The notes beneath the pieces are model-generated. The model did not search any database and was not told the origin of the DNA. It was given only the letters and a program-made list of their open reading frames with translations. 64,000 nucleotides of DNA from Martinezella lusitana. Lineage in GTDB: Bacteria; Pseudomonadota; Alphaproteobacteria; Rhizobiales; Rhizobiaceae. A program made the translations under genes and the position numbers. This document shows, piece by piece, positions 61,394 through 64,000 of the stretch. The stretch is from NCBI RefSeq assembly GCF_016901135.1, contig NZ_JAFEVL010000075.1, positions 248,001 through 312,000 of the forward strand, in the 5' to 3' direction. Within the stretch, counting starts at the first letter, position 1. Each line of letters starts with the position of its first letter.

Positions 61394-61729
61394 ATGAACC
61401 CGCAGTTCCTCCTCTGGCTCACCGGCGCGATGGCGATCTTCATCAGTGGGGCGACCGCCTCGCGCGCCTATATCGCCAACAACAACATATTGGTCCTGAT
61501 CCTGGCGCTCATCCTCTATTGCGTCGGCAACCTGATGATGGTGCGGCTCATGCGCGAGGGCGGGCTGGGTCTAGCGATATCAGCCTCCTCCATTGCCCAG
61601 CTCATCGTCGTCAACATCATCGCCTTCCTCGTCTTCGGCGAACGGCTGAGCTTGCCGCAGCTTGCCGGGGTGGGGCTCGGCATCGTCGCCATGGCGCTGA
61701 TGCTGCTGCCGGCACAAGGGAGGCCATGA
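61394..61729 (+). CDS. small SMR/EamA-like membrane protein in ABC operon
   Basis: 111 residues with four hydrophobic helices: FLLWLTGAMAIFISGATASRAYIA, LVLILALILYCVGNLMMV, GLAISASSIAQLIVVNIIAFLVFGERLS and LAGVGLGIVAMALMLLP. The pattern is that of a half-EamA or SMR transporter. AGGAGG precedes ATG 61394. Its stop overlaps the next permease start (ATGA), so it is firmly part of this operon. Its role is unknown. Confidence 0.75.
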   Translation: MNPQFLLWLTGAMAIFISGATASRAYIANNNILVLILALILYCVGNLMMVRLMREGGLGLAISASSIAQLIVVNIIAFLVFGERLSLPQLAGVGLGIVAMALMLLPAQGRP

Positions 61730-62619
61730 TCGTGGAGAAGGAGCAATTCTTCAGACACAAGTTCGTGCCGGTCGCAACCATCGTGCTGGCGATCCTGCTG
61801 CTCTGGTATGTCTTCGCCGTCATTCTCAACGCGCCGTTCCAGCGCGATCTCGATCGCCGCGGTAATGTCACCTCGACAACGATGGAATTCATCGGCAAAA
61901 CGCTGGCCCAGCCGAAGCCGATCCTGCCGGCACCCCATCAAGTGGCGCAGAATGTGTTCGAAAACACCTTTCTTCGGGCGCTGACCAGCAACCGCAGCCT
62001 TGTCTACAATGCCTGGGTGACCTTGTCCTCCACGGCAGTCGGCTTCGCCTTCGGCACGGTTCTCGGCATCCTGATCGCGGTCGGCATCGTGCATGTGGTG
62101 ACTCTGGACCGTAGCCTCATGCCCTGGATCATCACATCGCAGACCATACCGATCCTCGCTATCGCACCGATGGTCGTTGTTGTGTTGGGTTCGATTGGCG
62201 TTACCGGCCTTATTCCCAAGGCGCTGGTCTCGACCTACCTCTCCTTCTTCCCCGTCGCCGTTGGCATGGTCAAGGGACTGAGATCGCCGGAAACCATGCA
62301 TCTCGATCTGATGCGCACCTATAATGCCAGCGCCATGCAGACCTTCTGGAAACTGCGCGTCCCCGCGTCGGTCCCATTCCTCTTCACTTCGATGAAAGTT
62401 GCAATCGCAGCGAGCCTGACCGGAACGATCGTTGGAGAGCTGCCAACGGGCGCAGTCGCCGGCATCGGCGCCAAGCTTCTCGCAGGCTCCTATCAAAGCC
62501 TGACGATCGATATATGGGCAGCGCTCGTCGCCGGCTCGATACTAGCCGCCGTGTTGATTGCCGTCGTCAGCATCGCGGCGCGTATCATCGATCGTGCAAT
62601 GGGAGGTCGGGCGGCATGA
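61726..62619 (+). CDS. ABC transporter permease (TauC/SsuC-like), first subunit
   Basis: 297-residue permease with five to six helices and the EAA-type loop LMRTYNASAMQTFWKLRVPASVPFLFTSMK. The start overlaps the preceding stop and its own stop overlaps the next permease start (ATGA on both sides). It likely forms a heterodimeric channel with the following permease for a pyrimidine-like substrate. Confidence 0.87.
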   Translation: MIVEKEQFFRHKFVPVATIVLAILLLWYVFAVILNAPFQRDLDRRGNVTSTTMEFIGKTLAQPKPILPAPHQVAQNVFENTFLRALTSNRSLVYNAWVTLSSTAVGFAFGTVLGILIAVGIVHVVTLDRSLMPWIITSQTIPILAIAPMVVVVLGSIGVTGLIPKALVSTYLSFFPVAVGMVKGLRSPETMHLDLMRTYNASAMQTFWKLRVPASVPFLFTSMKVAIAASLTGTIVGELPTGAVAGIGAKLLAGSYQSLTIDIWAALVAGSILAAVLIAVVSIAARIIDRAMGGRAA

Positions 62620-63749
62620 AGATTTTTCATCTGTCGTGGCAGGGCACACTCTCCCTTCTTCTCTGCCTTATGGCGCTCCCGGCGCTGCCGCTGCTTGCCG
62701 CGGATGCCGCCGCACCCATCAGCAGCGGAACCACTTTCGTCATTTTCATTCTCATTGCTGCCGCGGCCGCGATTTCTTTCATGAACCTGTCCGCAACGCT
62801 CAGCGCGGCGATCCTCTTCTTTGCCGCGCACGCAGCGGCCTGGCTGCTGCTGGCCGGAATATCGGGCAATGAAGGCAACGCGCTTGCGTCGTTTTTTATC
62901 CTGCTTGCCGCTGCCTGGCTGCTTGCCTGGCGCTGCGTCTCCATCCTGTCGGCCATCCGCGTGCACTCGACCGCCGACAGCTATACGTTACGATTGCTCA
63001 TTCCCGCGATCTTCGGCGTCTGGATCATCATCATCTGGGAAGCGGTGACACGCGGGGCCGGCATCCCTTTCATCCTCCTGCCGCCGCCGAGCGCCATCGG
63101 CGCGCGGATTGCCGGCTCCATCTCGATCCTGTGGACCGATGTTCAGCAGACGATCTTCCGATCGGTCCTGATCGGCTACACCATCGGCTGCGCCAGCGGC
63201 TTCATCGTTGCCATCCTCGCCGACCGCTTCGCATTCCTGCGCCGCGGCCTGCTGCCGATCGGCAATCTCGTCTCGGCATTGCCGATCATCGGCGTTGCGC
63301 CGATCATGGTCATGTGGTTCGGCTTCGATTGGCAGTCCAAGGCCGCCGTCGTCGTCGTTATGACCTTCTTCCCGATGCTGGTGAACACGGTGGCCGGCCT
63401 GGCCGCAGCCGGCAACATCGAGCGCGACCTGATGCGCACCTATGCATCAAACTACTGGCAGACGCTGCTGAAGCTGCGCCTGCCGGCTGCCGCTCCCTTT
63501 ATTTTCAATGCGCTGAAGATCAACTCGACCTTGGCTCTCATCGGTGCCATCGTGGCGGAGTTCTTCGGCACTCCCATGTCGGGCATGGGTTTTCGCATCT
63601 CGACCGAAAACGGCCGGTTGAATCTCGACATGGTCTGGGCTGAGATCGCGGTCGCCGCGGTCGCAGGCTCGGTCTTCTACGGTATCGTCGCCATTATCGA
63701 GAGAATGACGACGTTCTGGCATCCGTCTATCCGCAGTGGGCAGACGTAA
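62616..63749 (+). CDS. ABC transporter permease, second subunit with N-terminal extension
   Basis: 377 residues. Extra hydrophobic segments (about 1-125) precede a BPD permease domain with EAA loop LMRTYASNYWQTLLKLRLPAAAPFIFNALK. GGAGG lies upstream of ATG 62616. It pairs with the preceding permease. The extra N-terminal helices are unusual relative to about 260-residue SsuC/TauC permeases. Confidence 0.87.
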   Translation: MKIFHLSWQGTLSLLLCLMALPALPLLAADAAAPISSGTTFVIFILIAAAAAISFMNLSATLSAAILFFAAHAAAWLLLAGISGNEGNALASFFILLAAAWLLAWRCVSILSAIRVHSTADSYTLRLLIPAIFGVWIIIIWEAVTRGAGIPFILLPPPSAIGARIAGSISILWTDVQQTIFRSVLIGYTIGCASGFIVAILADRFAFLRRGLLPIGNLVSALPIIGVAPIMVMWFGFDWQSKAAVVVVMTFFPMLVNTVAGLAAAGNIERDLMRTYASNYWQTLLKLRLPAAAPFIFNALKINSTLALIGAIVAEFFGTPMSGMGFRISTENGRLNLDMVWAEIAVAAVAGSVFYGIVAIIERMTTFWHPSIRSGQT

Positions 63750-63803
63750 TCCGGGATCTCCTCAAGGGATCAAGGCATAACTTCAGAGGGAAAGGGTGAA
63801 AAC

Positions 63804-64000
63804 ATGAAAAAACTGATGTTCGTATTGATGGCAAGCGCTATGACGCTGGCCGCCACGCAGGCCGCGATGGCCGCCGACAAGCTGACGCTACAGCTGAAAT
63901 GGGTGGCCCAGGGCCAGTTCGGCGGCTATTTCGTCGCCAAGGACAAGGGCTTCTACAAGGAAGAGGGCCTCGACGTCGACATCAAGCCGGGCGGCCCGGA
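63804..64000 (+). CDS. NMT1/THI5-like ABC substrate-binding protein (3' partial)
   Basis: Only the first 65 codons are in the window. Signal peptide MKKLMFVLMASAMTLAATQA, then AMAADKL with cleavage after AMA. The mature start LTLQLKWVAQGQFGGYFVAK continues DKGFYKEEGLDVDI, as in ThiY/NMT1-type proteins that bind pyrimidine precursors. It follows the permeases by 54 bp and should be the importer's binding protein. Confidence 0.87.
   Translation, partial: MKKLMFVLMASAMTLAATQAAMAADKLTLQLKWVAQGQFGGYFVAKDKGFYKEEGLDVDIKPGGP

Overview
The window looks like a chromosomal or chromid segment of a fast-growing Rhizobium-type alphaproteobacterium (Rhizobiaceae). The signs are uniformly high GC, an EcfG/NepR/PhyR general stress module, an hmuPSTUV haemin-uptake operon with iron-responsive TGA-N9-TCA boxes, a RIME-like mosaic palindrome, and many ABC sugar and pyrimidine uptake genes. 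No rRNA, tRNA, CRISPR array or intact insertion sequence was seen.

Layout. 1-5.1 kb: end of an MFS pump, an ECF42-type sigma factor with its DGPF partner, a VOC protein, a PAP2 phosphatase and a receiver-only response regulator. 5.3-16.5 kb: an EptA-type phosphoethanolamine transferase, a frameshifted cupin, a luciferase-like monooxygenase, an RpiR regulator with a large palindromic operator, membrane proteins, a histidine phosphatase, a PhyH dioxygenase with an AraC regulator, and a MocR regulator divergent from a PNPOx-like protein and a GNAT. 16.5-25.7 kb: a HIT protein, a sterol-desaturase-like protein, an 1107-residue fusion (E1 alpha, E1 beta, lipoyl-like domain, KAS III), then a TnpB-like fragment and a PspA-YqiJ-YqiK membrane-protection operon. 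25.7-29.7 kb: an Asp/Asn hydroxylase-like protein, a decaying fluoride locus (truncated crcB, CLC-F, possible degenerate riboswitch) and a methyltransferase.

29.7-40.4 kb: a sugar locus with ThuA and a Gfo/Idh/MocA dehydrogenase, an interposed SMR/TetR pair, a full ABC importer (ATPase, two permeases, binding protein), a TIM-barrel isomerase, a second Gfo/Idh/MocA dehydrogenase and a divergent LacI regulator. 40.4-48.4 kb: truncated haemoglobin and DUF423 genes, a small haem/iron block with TonB, and divergent hmuPSTUV. 48.4-52.6 kb: general stress response: DUF883 and membrane protein pair, EcfG, NepR, PhyR, an HWE-type kinase, and a likely EcfG-dependent small RNA. 52.9-64 kb: reductive pyrimidine catabolism (PreT, PreA, N-carbamoyl hydrolase, dihydropyrimidinase) with a RutR-like repressor and its operator, then an NMT1/THI5-type ABC importer that runs off the window end.

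The most notable items are the fused E1-lipoyl-KAS III megaenzyme, the candidate stress sRNA with EcfG promoter, C-rich unpaired region and terminator, a three-site TCAGG direct-repeat operator shared by an envelope-modification mini-regulon whose local regulator has no DNA-binding domain, and the TnpB-like N-terminal domain in frame with PspA. Several loci show decay: cupin, SEC-C protein, crcB. All functional calls come from reading motifs; no database search was run.
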